Positions 46,220-58,166 of a stretch of DNA of 64,000 nt are shown here, one piece after another. The stretch is from Macrotis lagotis (Eukaryota > Chordata > Mammalia > Peramelemorphia > Peramelidae), in NCBI RefSeq assembly GCF_037893015.1, contig NC_133666.1:659626008-659690007 (forward strand), in the 5' to 3' direction. Made by a program: the position numbers and the translations under genes. The notes under the pieces are model-generated. The model did no database searches and had not been told where the DNA came from. It worked only from the letters and a program-made list of their open reading frames with translations. The stretch's first letter is position 1, and each line of letters starts with the position of its first letter.

Positions 46220-46420
46220 TGGAGGGGGTTAGATCAAAAAAAATAGGTTGAACCAAATAGGTTGAATGTCAAACAGAGCTTTTGGTAATGAAGTGATAGG
46301 GAACCATTGGAGTTTCTTGATTAGTGGAGTGATATGATTGGACCTGCATGTTGGAAAAATCAGATTGGTGGCCAAATAAAGAATGATTTTAATGAGGAGA
46401 GACTTTTTCTGGCACCCTCC
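46220..46420 (-). mobile_element. L2 LINE ORF2 C-terminus (antisense)
   Basis: The minus-strand frame reads 'RSNHITPLIKKLQWFPI', close to the conserved L2 segment RSDHVTPLLKSLHWLPV. It lies next to the sense RT remnant but in the opposite direction. Confidence 0.7.
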
Positions 46421-46434
46421 CTTCTCTCCTCCTC

Positions 46435-46615
46435 CCCATTGTAGCAAACAATAAACATATTTCCATATTAGTCAAGTTGTAAAAGGAGAATTAGAACTAA
46501 GAAGTAAAAAAAATGAGAAAGAAAGAAAAAAAACATAAAAGAAGTTTAAAAAAGGTAACATTGTAAATTGTAATAGTAATCTCCAAAATTATCCTTCCCA
46601 CCCTCTACCCAGGCT
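46435..46615 (-). mobile_element. L1 3' UTR fragment (antisense)
   Basis: 'AACATATTTCCATATTAGTCAAGTTGTAAAAGGAGAATTAG' is the reverse complement of the L1 3' UTR seen at 38190-38220 and 18635-18660. Confidence 0.7.
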
Positions 46616-46984
46616 CCTTTAATGAAGCTCTTTTGTGATTTTTGTCTTTCCTGAGCCTGTCAGACAGGCATCTCCTCTACTAATCACCCTTCAGAATGGC
46701 TTAAATGAAGCAACAGAATTCCACTAAAGAATAATTTTGATAATACTTTAAATTGAGATTCTCATTGGCTCATTCTCAGTCATTCATGTCCAATTAAAGA
46801 GTTAAGAGTTCTGACATGCCAAATCATTCCCTTTTGATGAGCCCTAAACATGTTTGCTTCTTCAATGGGCAGGCAACAGGAAATCTCATTAAGGACATTC
46901 AGGAAGGTTTTCATTCCATTCATAAGCATCTAGCTCCCTGGGCCTTGTTCAATTCACTAAGCACTAACTGAACCACTGCCTATC

Positions 46985-47160
46985 CAGTGAGACATTGTGG
47001 AACAATGGAAAAAATGCTAGATTTGAAGAAAATGATTTCTATTTGAATCCCTGCTCTGAAAATTGTCATCTCGGTGACCTTGGAAAAGCCACTCTTTGGG
47101 TATATTTTCTTATCTGTAGATTAAGAGAATTGGATTGGCTGATCTACAAGGTCTCTTGAA
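46985..47160 (+). mobile_element. MIR SINE
   Basis: 'TGTGGAACAATGGAAAAAATGCTAGATTTG', 'GGTGACCTTGGAAAAGCCACTC', 'TTGGATTGGCTGATCTACAAGGTCTCTT' match the MIR sense layout. Confidence 0.65.
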
Positions 47161-47162
47161 GG

Positions 47163-47385
47163 TAGGTAGGTGATGCAGTGAGTAGAGCACTGCACCTAAA
47201 GTCAGGAAAACACATCCAATCTGATTTCAGTTCTTAGCAACAGTGTGAATTTGGGTTAGTCCCAATCTCTGCCAGTCTCCATTCTTTCAAATTTAAAAAA
47301 CTGGCTCCCAGAGTTGTTGTGAGGATTAAGTGATATTTTTAAGTGTTTAGGCACATAGTAGGTATTTAAAAATGATTGTGCCCTT
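47163..47385 (+). mobile_element. MIR/CORE-type SINE
   Basis: 'GGTAGGTGATGCAGTGAGTAGAGCACTGC', 'GTTGTGAGGATTAAGTGATATTTTTAAGTG' and 'GCACATAGTAGGTATTTAAAAA' give the head, middle and L2-like 3' end of a longer old SINE. Confidence 0.65.
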
Positions 47386-47391
47386 CTTCCC

Positions 47392-47536
47392 TGTCACCTT
47401 CCTTTCTTTCTTCGCTCCCTTCTTTCCTTCCTTCCTTTCTTTCCTTTTTCTCACTCTTCCTTTACTTTCTTTTCTTCCTTCCTTTTTTCCTTCCTTCCCT
47501 TCTTCACTCCTTCCTTTCTTCTTTCTTTCCTTTTTA
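47392..47536. repeat. (CTTT/CTTC)n pyrimidine tract
   Basis: Irregular CTTTC and CTTCC units, almost pure pyrimidine on the plus strand. Confidence 0.9.
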
Positions 47537-47699
47537 AAGATCTAGAATCTATAATCTATGTGTGATATTCAAGGTCTTATTTTAGGTAACAGGGAAGAAC
47601 CATGGTTTTTCTCAAGAGTTACCAATCTTGTAGTGAGAAAAGAAAGTACCAGTATGTGGGTGAATTCACACAGAAACAAACACAGTCCTTAACATAGTA

Positions 47700-47830
47700 C
47701 AAGCTAAGAGACATCATGGGGTAATAAACTGGGGAGCTTCAGAGACAGGAAGATCTGGATTCAAGGGTCAGCTCTGAAACATACTGTCTGGGTGACCCTA
47801 GGTAAGTCCCTTGATGCCCCAGGAAATACT
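47700..47830 (+). mobile_element. MIR-like SINE
   Basis: 'GACAGGAAGATCTGGATTCAAGGG', 'CTGTCTGGGTGACCCTAGGTAAGTCCC' show the MIR core. Confidence 0.6.
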
Positions 47831-48204
47831 CTCACATTATATATGCATTGCAGAGCAAATACTGGTCTCCCTTTTAGGCATTTTCTCATAAGGGCTTTCC
47901 TAGACCAACAAAAATCACAGTTCTAGTTTGAAAAATCAATAAGTGACAATTGATTATGTATTATAAAGGACTCAAGAATACCTAATTACAGATTGTGTAT
48001 CCGTCACTTACCTGCTGTTTGACTGACTAGACAAGTAAGTCACTAAATCTCTCTGAACCTCAGTGACTTCTGAGATTTACCTAGCAAGTTATAAATAGGT
48101 TGCTGTGGGAAATCAGAAATCATTGACAAGAGAGAAAATAAAAAGTCTTAACAAAATACCTTGAGGCTCAGATTCAGGTAGGAGGAAGGGAACAGAATGC
48201 CCAT

Positions 48205-48420
48205 TTAAGTGCAAACTGAGTGCTTTACAAATAGTATTTCATTTGATCCTCACAATGGTAGAAAGGAAGTGTCATAATTATTCCATTTTATAATTAGAAA
48301 ATTAAGATAAATAGACTTTAATTGACTTGCTTATAAGCATCCCTGGTTAAATTTGAACTCAGTGTTCTTGATATCAGAACTAGAACTCTCAACATTTTGC
48401 CACCTACCTATCCTAGCAAA
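48205..48420 (-). mobile_element. MIR SINE (antisense)
   Basis: 'GTGCTTTACAAATAGTATTTCATTTGATCCTCACAA', 'TTTTATAATTAGAAAATTAAG', 'TTTGAACTCAGTG', 'TTTTGCCACCTACC' is the antisense MIR order. Confidence 0.7.
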
Positions 48421-48870
48421 TAACTTCCTAAAGGGCACAAAGTTTATACATAGTAAACACGGGAATGTGAACTCAAGTTTCCTGACTCAAAAACTAATGC
48501 TACAGTCAGGCTTCTGACACTAAAAGTGACTTGCTTCTTTCTAAGCAGAAGCAGAGGTAATCTCCAGCTCATGAATAGAAAGGGGATACACCTGTTTCAA
48601 ATCAAAACTAAGATGCTCTTTTGATATGAGAAAAGAACAGAAGGAAGACCAGAAGGAATTATAGACAAATAGAATCGAGTTAAAAGTTGCCCACTGAATT
48701 CATTGCATACTTGAAAAATAAAAGGAAGTTCTACATAATGGAGAGTTGCAGTTTCTTACATAATTATCACCTTGGGCTCTACCATGTATACATAGAAAAG
48801 CTGATTTTATTTGGTGTTTGTTGAATTTAGATTTTTTAAGGGGGAAATAGTTTTAAAAGTATGGATGACA

Positions 48871-49019
48871 GGGCAGCTAGGTGGCACAGTGAATAGAGCA
48901 CCAGCCCTGGAGTCAGGAGGTCCTGAGTTCAATTTCAACCTCAGACACTTACCTAGCTGTGGGACCTTGGGCAAGTCACTTAACCCCACTGCCTTGCAAA
49001 AAAAAAAAAGGAAAAAAGA
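48871..49019 (+). mobile_element. tRNA-derived SINE with TSD
   Basis: 'GGGCAGCTAGGTGGCACAGTG' head, 'CTGAGTTCAATTTCAACCTC', 'CCCCACTGCCTTGC' and an A run. ATGGATGACA is repeated at 48861-48870 and 49020-49029. Confidence 0.95.
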
Positions 49020-49204
49020 ATGGATGACAACAGATAGGGTAAGTGTTCCTTTCATAATACTCTGGCGATAATATGAACTAAATGAAGGCCTTCAGGTTTT
49101 AGGATGGATTCACTGATGAAGACATATGAAAGGAAATAGATGAAAAGAATACAAAGTGGAAGGGTGTGGGTATGTTGGGAGGATCCCGTAGGTATCTGAG
49201 ATCA

Positions 49205-49345
49205 TTGATCAATCAACAACCATTTATTACATGCTCACTCTACACCATGCCCTATAGCAGATCCTAGAGATAGTAAGCCAAATTGAGATGTTCCCTATTC
49301 TAAAGGATCTTACATCCCATGCAGGGAAACTTGTTCCTGTGGACA
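49205..49345 (-). mobile_element. L2 3'-end fragment (antisense)
   Basis: 'ATCAATCAACAACCATTTATTACATGCTCACTCTACACCATGCCC' followed by 'GGATCTTACATCCCATGCAGGG' is the antisense L2 3' end and adjoining UTR. Confidence 0.6.
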
Positions 49346-49607
49346 TAATAAGCAAATCTAAAATATATATGTAAGAGCTAATGTATGCAAATTGCCCTGG
49401 TCAATTATGTGTATTCTTATGGCTCTATCTAGATGTGGCATGTAGAGAGGCATGAATAGTTATCTCTAAGGTGTCCACTCCCCCCCTTTCTCCAAATAAG
49501 ACTTTGACCCCTGCTAATAGAGAAGGAGGAACTGACACTCTGCTTTTCTCAGAAAAAAAATGATACTGGACTAGAATATAAACATAATATATAAACATAT
49601 TTATGTA

Positions 49608-49609
49608 TG

Positions 49610-49657
<48 letters not shown>

Positions 49658-49660
49658 CGC
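49608..49660. repeat. (TC)n(TA)n microsatellite
   Basis: About thirteen TC units followed directly by about eleven AT units. Confidence 0.95.
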
Positions 49661-49764
49661 ACATGGATGCATGTGTATAGGTTCACATCTATGTGCATGA
49701 GATGAGACAACTAGATGGAACCTCAAAGAGAACACTGGATCTGTGGTCAGAAAGACAGAACTTC

Positions 49765-50985
49765 CACTGTCTGAAAAAAACTGCTGAATAAATTGGAAAA
49801 TAGTATAACAGAAATTAGGCATAGACTGTATAACAAGATAAAGGCAAAATGAGTATGTGATTTAGACATAAAGGGTGATACTAAAATCAGATTGGAGGGC
49901 AAGTAGTAATTTTCCTGTCAGATCTATGGAGAAGGGAAGAATTTATGACCAAACAAGAGATAGGGAACATTGTGTAATATAAAAATGAATATTTTGATTA
50001 CTTTAAATTAAAAAGTATTTTTGAGCAAACAAGATTAGAAAGAAAAGAGAAAGTTGGAAAGCAATTTTTTTCCAGCCAGTGTTTCTGATAATGGACTCAT
50101 TTCCAAAATATAAATAGAAATGAGTCAAATTTCTAAAAATACAAGTTATTCCCTCATTGATTCAAAGAAGAGACAGATTTCAGATGAAGAAAGCTAAACT
50201 ATATATAGTCATATAAGATTCTCTAGATCACAATTGATTAGAGAAATTTACACTAAAATAACTGAGGTACTACCTCACATCTATCAGACTGACTAATATG
50301 ACAGAAAAGGAAAATAATCAATGTTGATGAAGATATGGGAAAACTGAGACATTCATGCATTGTTGATGGAGTTGTGAACTGATCTAACCATTCAGGAAAA
50401 CAATTAGGAACCATGCCCAGAAGGTTAGATCTGTAGCCAAAAAAAAAATCATGAACAAAAATTTATAGCAGTTTGTTTTATGGTACCATAAAATTGGAAT
50501 TGGAGGAATGCCCATGACTGAACAAGTTGTAGTATACGAATGCAATGGAATACTATAGTGCTATAAGAAATGATGAGCAGGCAGATGGCAGAAAATCTTG
50601 GAAAAACTTACATGAACTGTTGCTGAGTGAAGTGAGCAGAACCAAAAGAGCATTGTATAGAGCAACAGAAACATGGTGCAATGACTATGTCAGACTTAGC
50701 TCTTCTCAGCAATACAATGATCCCAAGACAACTCCAAAAGACTCATGATGGAAAATGCTATTCATATCCGGGGGGGGGGGGGACTGTGCTGCCTGAATGC
50801 ATATTAAACCATATTATTTTCTCTTTTTATGTTGTTTTTGGGGTTTTTGTGGTTTTTCTCCTTGTACATGTATAATCTCTACCAGATTGCTTGGCATTTG
50901 GGGATTGAGGAAGGGCGAGAAAATTTCGCAACTCAAATCTTAGAAAAATGACCGTTTAATAGTATCTTTACATGTAAAAAACATT
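49765..50985 (+). mobile_element. L1 LINE 3' end (ORF2 C-terminus and 3' UTR)
   Basis: The order parallels 17400-18800: 'GAAATTAGGCATAGACTGTAT', 'TTTCTGATAATGGACTCATTTCC', 'GAAATGATGAGCAGGCAGATG', then 3' UTR. The frame 50545-50748 is the usual end of ORF2-related sequence and is not an independent gene. A G15 homopolymer lies at about 50769-50783. Confidence 0.85.
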
Positions 50986-50988
50986 ATT

Positions 50989-51140
50989 GGGACAGTTAGG
51001 TGCTGAAGTGGATAAAGCAATGGCCCTGGAGTCAGGAAGACATGAGTTCCAATGTGACCTCAGGCATTTCATAATAACCCAGTTTTGTGAGCTTGGGCAA
51101 GTCACTTAACCCCACTGCTGTGCAAAAAAGCAAAAACAAC
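50989..51140 (+). mobile_element. tRNA-derived SINE
   Basis: 'GGGACAGTTAGGTGCTGAAGTGG' head, 'GGAGTCAGGAAGACATGAG', 'GAGCTTGGGCAAGTCACTTAACCCCACTGC', and a tail of CAA/AAC units. It lies right at the L1 tail. Confidence 0.88.
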
Positions 51141-51171
51141 AACAACAAATACGTTATTTATTTTTTTAAAA

Positions 51172-51372
51172 AAGGAAATCCTGGCTTCAATCTGATCTCA
51201 AAAACTTACTTGTTGTGTGACACGGGGCAAGTCTCTTTACTGCGTTTGCCCCATTTTCTTCATCGATACAAAGAACAAAAGCGAGGAAATGGCAAACCAC
51301 TCCAGTATCCTTGCCAAGAAAATCCCTAAATGAGGTCATAAGAGTTGGATTTGACTGAAACAACTACACGAG
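51172..51372 (+). mobile_element. MIR/CORE-type marsupial SINE, head-truncated
   Basis: 'TTGTTGTGTGACACGGGGCAAG', 'GAGGAAATGGCAAACCACTCCAGTATCCTTGCCAAGAAAATCCC', 'AGAGTTGGATTTGACTGAAACAAC'. This is the 3' two thirds of the long old SINE. Confidence 0.78.
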
Positions 51373-51613
51373 AAATATTCCATATGAATAAAATTAAATA
51401 TGGGATTAGAATTATATCTATCCATCTGTAAAAATGTATATAATTATTTCCCTAGACTATAATATTTAGAGGAATTTACATATATATATTAATATGTATA
51501 AAATAAATATAAGGTTAGAATTTTATTTTCCATAGACTATTATATATATTTATGCATATTATGTGTGTATACATACAGTCAGAGACGTAGACAGACACAA
51601 AGAGACAATAAAA

Positions 51614-51627
51614 CATAGAGAGAGAAG

Positions 51628-51674
<47 letters not shown>
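51614..51674. repeat. (AG)n microsatellite
   Basis: About 25 GA units with one GGAGG interruption near the start. Confidence 0.95.
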
Positions 51675-51675
<1 letters not shown>

Positions 51676-51679
51676 CCTA

Positions 51680-52262
51680 GCTCTTTCAAGGGAAAAATCC
51701 TCTCAAGTCTCTAGTGTGGAAAGCTGGGGGACAGACATATAATCAGGGGTGTACTACAACCATCTCAAACCCTGTTCACATGAGCCACTTGTTAAGTTTT
51801 TATTGAGAGCATTTACACCTTGGAAATCTTAAATGCTAAAAATCAATTGATTTATTGTTTTGTGGACTATCTAATTTTAAGAAAGTGAAGGAGAAAATGG
51901 CATTAATAAGAACTAAATTTATTCTTTCTAGAGCTGTTTGTTCAACCTTTGCCAGTGTATTACTAGACATGATAAAAGTGCTGACTTATTTACAGGCTAT
52001 TTTCTTCCCAGTCTTTTTCTCTTTTCAGGAGCTTCTTTCTGATGAGAATCTATAAACTGGAGTCATCTCTCTAGAAGCTTTTCTCTCAAGTTGATACCAG
52101 CTCTGTCCTTCAAGTAAGAACAATTGCATAATCAATCTTCACCAAAGAGGAGAGTCTTATTCAGATGAATACCAAGTATTCCCTACAAAGCAAATGCAGG
52201 GTCATGGGGGGATAGGGATTGGAAATAGAAGAGAGGATATCAGGAAAGAACTCATAGTAATT
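51680..52262. other. Unassigned DNA
   Basis: No gene or repeat recognised; the longest frame (51855-52055) has no domain. Confidence 0.4.
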
Positions 52263-52624
52263 TTCTTAAGTCATCCAGTCATATCCAATTATTTGTGACC
52301 CCATGAACCATATCAAGCCAGACCCATTCATGGTAAAGATATCTTTCTTTGCTGCTTCACCTTTTGTCAGAATTCTCCACAATGACCTGTCCAACTTGGG
52401 TAACCCTACATGGAAATGAGGGACAGAGCATCAAATGCTTGAAACAGCACTTAGAGCAGCAGCAGGCAGAACTAGAGAAACCATGAAGGGAATGAATGTT
52501 TATAAGAAGGCTAAAAAGGTCAAACTGAGATCAAGTCTTTAAATCCAAAAAAAAAGAGGAGTTGGCATCCTAGAGGACGTTTGTGTAGGTGATCTCAGAG
52601 GCAGGTGATCCCTGAAGCTTCTTT

Positions 52625-52750
52625 AGTCCCTTGGAGTGACTTGGTCAGACCTGGGTTTTGGCAAAATTGATTGGGTGTCTGGGTGAAACATGGTGTGGAG
52701 TGTGGAAAGTTTCAAGTCAATGAAGACAATTAGGGAGGTACTGTAACAAT
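52625..52750 (-). mobile_element. L2 ORF2 C-terminal fragment (antisense)
   Basis: 'GTCCCTTGGAGTGACTTGGTCAGACC' followed by 'GGGTTTTGGCAAAATTGATTGG' is the antisense of the RSDHVTPL region of L2, as at 46320 and 63630. Confidence 0.5.
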
Positions 52751-52879
52751 GTAAGTGGGAGATGATGAGAACCTCAACATGGTGATGACTATAATATATA
52801 AATGGAGAAAAGGAAACAGATTCCAGATAAAATATAAAAGTAAAAATAAAAAGTCCTCAAAACTAGGGGTAAGAGGGAA

Positions 52880-53112
52880 ACAGTTGTTCAGTTGTGTCTC
52901 TCTCTTCATGACCTCCTTTGGGGTTTTCTTGGCAAAGATCCTGGGATGGTTTGCCATTTACTTCTCCAGTTCATATTTATAGAAGGAGGAATTGAGTAAA
53001 CAGGGTTAAATGACTTACCCTGGGTCACATAGCTAGGAAGTAACTGAAGTCAGATTTGAACTCATGAAGATGAGTCTTCCTGACTCCAGGCCCAGCTTTG
53101 CTATTTGTTAAT
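52880..53112 (-). mobile_element. MIR/CORE-type marsupial SINE (antisense)
   Basis: 'GTTGTTCAGTTGTGTCTC', 'TTTGGGGTTTTCTTGGCAAAGATCCTGGGATGGTTTGCC', 'CTTACCCTGGGTCACATAGCTAG', 'GATTTGAACTCATG', 'CTTCCTGACTCCAGGCCC'. One of the better preserved copies of this group. Confidence 0.82.
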
Positions 53113-53229
53113 GGACAAGTCATTTCCTCCCTCTATTCCCCAATTTCCTTATATGTAAAAAGAAGTGCTTGGAATTGATGACCTCTCAGGTCCCTTCCAT
53201 GTCTAACTATATACCATCATATAAAGAAA

Positions 53230-53400
53230 AACTCCCTAACAGCTAGAGTCATCCCAAAATGGAATGGGGAGTGATCTCCCCTTCACTAGAACTTTTGTAA
53301 GCCAAGGTAGAGAGATAAACATATGTTAGGTGGATTGGAATCAGACTAGATGGCCATTGAGCTCCCTCCCAATGCTGACTTTCTGTGACTCTGATTAAAT
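53230..53400 (+). mobile_element. Old interspersed repeat, MIR-like 3' part
   Basis: 'GGATTGGAATCAGACTAGATGGCCATTGAGCTCCC...TTTCTGTGACTCTGAT' resembles the '...CTAGATGACCT...CTTCCAACTCTG' 3' segment of old mammalian SINEs, also seen at 55118-55165. Confidence 0.4.
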
Positions 53401-54900
53401 CCTAATTACTTCTGGATTCTTCAATTCCCCTTCAAGGTTCTTATCACTCTACAATATTCAAATGTGCATCTGAGGCTTTCTGTGTGACTAACTTTAATCA
53501 TATGAAGTTACATGCTCAGGTGATACATACATAGATGTTATCAAGAATTCTGCCGGAGTCTACAAGCCACTTCCTTGCACAGAAGGTCTATTTATAGCAG
53601 TCACCTGCTAAATGGAATTGAGATATTGTGGACCTTTACTGCTTCTCCTAGGTCAGCAAATCAATTCTCCCAGAAAGCTTTGCAATTTGCAACTGATGAG
53701 ACCTTCCTTCGCAGAGAAAACTCTAAAAGAGAAGAAAAATGTGTTTTGTCCAGATATGGAAAAAAAGAAGAGTGCACATTCTGTGCAGATGTAAGTATAA
53801 TTTTCAATCAATGAGAAAGAAAGAAATAGCAACTCCTCTCCCAGGATGGGATGAAAAGAACATGACTAAATATAGATGGGCGGGCAACCCATCTGGAAAA
53901 AAAATCTTCCAGTGGGAGCCAAGAGACATTCGTTCTAATTCTTTACTCTGCCATAAACTTGCTGACCTTAGGTAACAGACTCAGTTTCTCTGAATTTTAC
54001 TTGAGTCATCTCATGGAAATGATAATACATGAAGGACTTATGATTTTGTCAGTCTTTGAATCTCCAGTATGGAAATGCTCTTCTATAAGATAAAACAAAC
54101 AAACAAACAAAAAATAGGATTCTGGGCTTAGTGGAAAAGTTCTCTAGTTTCCTGAGCCCTAAAGACATACAGACTTGGCCAAGATGGCTCTCTATTCACT
54201 CTATGGTCCCTGCTGTTCTCTACTCAAGCACCCCTATCTTGGGTAGATGAGTCAAATGGAAGAACGGCTTGACGTATTATGCTTGTCACTAGAAATTGGA
54301 GCACTCAGATGAAGGAAGATTGATTTGGGCTTGATATAAGGGTGGCAACAATTCTCTAACAAATAAAGTTGTTCAACAAATGAGCTGCCTCAGGTCCTAG
54401 TGACTATAGAACCTTAAGTCAAACACAGATGCCATTTTTGTCCTTTTGGGGGATGATCAAGGAGAATCCGATTACTGTGTAGGATGTAGAGTGTATGATA
54501 TTCCAAGAGACAAAGTTCTTTATGGTTTATCACTTAATTAGTTAGGCTAGCCAATGATCAATAGACTTAAGGTCAGGGGTTTCTCTTGGTGACCAAAATG
54601 GCAAGGGAGTGTCCTAGGTTTAAAATCCCTAACAGAAAATTACTGGGCTCATTCCTGCCCTGGAAAGGCAATATTGACTGGTACGCATTGAATGAGGAGG
54701 TGAATTGAAAACTTCCACCTCCTTATTGTTGAGGAAAAGAAAGTAAACTTGGTCTTGTCCTTAGATTCATGCCTCTTCTGACAATATGGACAAGGGAGGT
54801 TATCTTGATCTGAAACACTCTGGTTAAGTTTCTCCTTTGTAGGCCAGATCACTCCAAAGTTTTAACTGGAAATCAAGGACAAAAGAGGCACTTCTTAGTA
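53401..54900. other. Mostly unassigned DNA, possible old LTR
   Basis: About 53915-54070 resembles MIR. The rest is not recognised. Near 54360 an AATAAA lies before GTTGTTCAACAAATGAGCTG, and the 54110-54880 block has more balanced composition than its surroundings, which would suit a solo LTR, but I cannot define termini or target duplications. Confidence 0.3.
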
Positions 54901-55449
54901 ACATGAAGTAGCTTGTTTGTATGAAATAAATCAAGGAATCCCTGCCCAGCATATGTCTTGAAAGTTGAGAGTTTCATTTTTTTGTTTTCATTCCTTAACT
55001 AGAATGAAGGAGGACTCTTTGAACTAAGAAATAGAGAGAGGCTAGCAGAAAAGAGAATAATACAGATTAATATTAATAATCATATGAAACAGCATTAAAA
55101 TTAAATTTCATCAGTTGGATTAGATGACTTCTGATGTCCCTTCCAACTCAGAGATTCTGTAATTTTCTAACTGTCCCCTTGAAATTAAAGTCCATAGAAG
55201 CAGCACAAGGCAGTTTGCCATCATCTTTGTTCCAATTATTTTTTGATGATACCTGCAAAGTGGACTCTTCTCTAAACTATTACTTCTCTGTTGCTCATCT
55301 CAAGTTATTATAAGCATTGTCCTTCCAATGACATTTGAAGTGCCTTTTCCCCCAGGTCCTGCCATAAATTAGCAGCTGAGGAGAACTGAGGGAAAGGGAA
55401 TTTCCTTGCTTTTTCATTCCTGGGACTAGGCCTGTCACTCTAGTTGGTG

Positions 55450-55600
55450 GTGTCAGAATGAGGGTCCTTCAAGGTATACGAATAAGAAAGACCCATAGGG
55501 CCAACTGAGGTACTGGAGTCAAGGAGACTAATTAGGATGTAATTACAATAGTCCAGACATAAGAATTAAGGCTTATACTCGAATGGTAACTCTAAGGGAA
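55450..55600 (-). mobile_element. L2 fragment (antisense)
   Basis: 'CTGGAGTCAAGGAGACTAATTAGGATGTAATTACAATAGTCCAGACA' is the antisense of an L2 ORF2 segment near the C-terminus. It compares with 63712-63760. Confidence 0.5.
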
Positions 55601-55799
55601 GAGAAGGGGAAGAAATTCAAGAGATGTTTTGGAACTAGGACTTAATGATTGGATATGAAGGAGGATATGAGTGCCTAGGAAGATATGGATTCCTTCAACA
55701 GGAATGGGAAATGTTTTCAACAGTAGAGAAATGAACTCTGATTCCCTTGATTCCAAATCCAGTTCTTTGTCCACCCCAAGATCACATCATTAGGTAGTC

Positions 55800-56005
55800 T
55801 CTGGGAGTTTTCTGATTAGTGTGGCATAATGGAGGAGCAATGATTCTTGAGTTAGGGGGTCTGAATTCAAATATTATACAGTGCTTATTATCTCTATGAC
55901 AATAGGCAAATGAATTAACATTCCTAATCATTCATTCCTTGACCTGTAAAATTAAATAGTTGAATTGGATAGCCTCCAAGGTCCCTTCTGGGTCTAAATC
56001 TATTT
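55800..56005 (+). mobile_element. MIR SINE
   Basis: 'AGTGTGGCATAATGGAGGAGCAATGATTCTTGAG', 'GTCTGAATTCAAATATTATAC', 'TTGAATTGGATAGCCTCCAAGGTCCCTTCTGGGTC'. Confidence 0.6.
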
Positions 56006-56511
56006 CTCGTCCTTTATTTCATTAGATTTAGCAAGTATTAGATAATTGGTGACTTTTAAGAAAGGAGTATCAGTAGAGTATGGGAGTTGTAAGCCATTTT
56101 GCAAAGAACTAAGAAGGAAATGGGTGCCTAGGGAGTAGAAATAGTGAATATAAATAGTTATCTTGGGATTGAAAATATAATGAATGGAAGACTGTGTATG
56201 TAATGAAGGCAGCATCAATAGTAGGAATCTAAAGATCCAAGAAGAATAATCTGGGGTTCTGGCTATAAGTATTTGTTGCCTGGCAAGTAACTGTATTTGG
56301 AACTTGACTATGAGTTCTTTCAGTTTGGTATACTCGGTTGAATTTTGGAACAAGTTTTATTTACATGCTAATACATACCTAGGTAACTGCCTCCTCATTT
56401 TCATTAGTACTTTTTATAAAATCTTTCATCTAATAATGATCAATCAGCTGTATTCTCATTGTTCTCTGTAGTAGCCAGGTATAATAACCAGGAAAAAGAA
56501 GAGGGAATATG

Positions 56512-57065
56512 TTTTATTTTTTCTTCTTTTTGAGTTAAAAAATTATCATATATTTATTTATCTTCCTTTCACTTTCCTCATTCTACCTGAGGGAAAAAAA
56601 AATAACCAGATAAAAAAAGAATAGGACCCTTGGAACAAATATGCATAGTGAATTAGAATAAAATTCCACAGGAGGCATCTCATGCATGAAATTTGGTCCC
56701 ACTCCTCTCAAATAGTTGGTGATTAACATGCTTTATCATTGATCTTCTGCAATCATGGCTGATCATGGTGGTCACAGTTCATAAGCCTGTCATAGTTATC
56801 TGTTTTTACATTATTGATATAGTATACATTTTTCTCCTGGTTCTGCTCACTTCACTCCATATATGTTTGATATTTTTCCTAGTTTTTTTCCTGAAACTGT
56901 CCCTTTCATGATTTCTTAAGGCACAATTGCATTTCATTATAATTCACATAATTTATTACATTCACATTATATAATTTGTTCATAAAACATAATCAGTTCC
57001 CCAATTGATTGGTACCCCTTTAGTTTAAGGCAGTTCTCAAATCCAAGTTAACAAATTACCATGTG
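56512..57065 (-). mobile_element. L1 3' end (antisense), older
   Basis: 'TCTCCTGGTTCTGCTCACTTCACTCC', 'TTTCATGATTTCTTAAGGCACAATTGCATTTCATTATAAT' and 'TTGTTCATAAAACATAATCAGTTCCCCAATTGAT' are the antisense of the ORF2 end and UTR of L1. Confidence 0.7.
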
Positions 57066-57069
57066 AAAA

Positions 57070-58148
57070 AATTCTTGAAATTATTAATAGAGAAAGGAAC
57101 ATTAAAGTAATTCAAAGATTCCAGCTCACACATCCAGATTGATGGAATTGGACCACGGAAAAGGGTAATTATTTTCTAATCAGTTGTTCCTCTCCTTTGT
57201 GATTATATAAAAGAGTAGCGTAAGGGAGTGACTTTCAGGGAAAAGGCAATGAAGAAGAACTGGATCCCAACTGTGGAAAGGAAATGACAGTTATATGTGG
57301 GTCTAGAGAAGATATTCCATGGTTAGCTCTTTAGGCAGAGAGAATTAAATCAAAAGCCAGGGCATTGACTGTACAAAACCTACTGAATGACAAAAGAGGG
57401 AAAGGGGAAAGTTAAAGAAACAACCGACTGTAGAATTTAGCAGTGTCTAATACATAGTAGACATTTTATAATGTTTTTTGATTGAAGGATGAATTGCATA
57501 GGCCAGCAAGTTTTAAAGTTCTTATCTGCTGGAACAAACTGTCCAACCTTGAGGATCCCAAGGACAACCTGTTTTGCTGAAATGAAAGTTGTTTACATTT
57601 TTCTAAGTTTGACAAAACTAATCTACACACATATACAAAATTATGTCTAGTTAAAACCAACAGATGCACTTACATCCTATTCCTTTCATCATTCTGGGAT
57701 GGGTTTTCTGGCAGGGCTTCAAAGGGAAATCCCCATGAGAACATTTGTATTTATAGGACTTCAAAGAGATGTCACATCTGAGAGATTTCCCCAGTCTAGA
57801 ACAGATTGCATTTTTCTGTAGATTAGTGGCAAGGAGATAGCTTAAGCATGGAGGGTGACAGAGGACTGAGTTAACACCACTCCCTGGGTTTGATAAATAG
57901 AAGGCAAAATTAGATGCAGGCAAGCAAGGATGTGTTCAAAAATGCAGGGGGTCCAGATTTCAGAATGTGCTCTATGTGAACATACCTGAAGGATGTGTGA
58001 ATTCCAAACTACTAATCCCTGTTCCCGAATTCCATCCAACAGGAAGGAGTGAACAATTTGGTTTGGGGTCCATGTTCCATGAATTCTCTGCTTGTACCAC
58101 TCAGATCTCTCCCTGGACCAGGACTTGAGTTTTGCAATAGGAGTTTGG
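57070..58148. other. Unassigned DNA
   Basis: No repeat or gene recognised. Several minus-strand frames of 65-90 codons overlap here without any domain. Confidence 0.4.
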
Positions 58149-58166
58149 CAGAGGGTGACAAATTTA

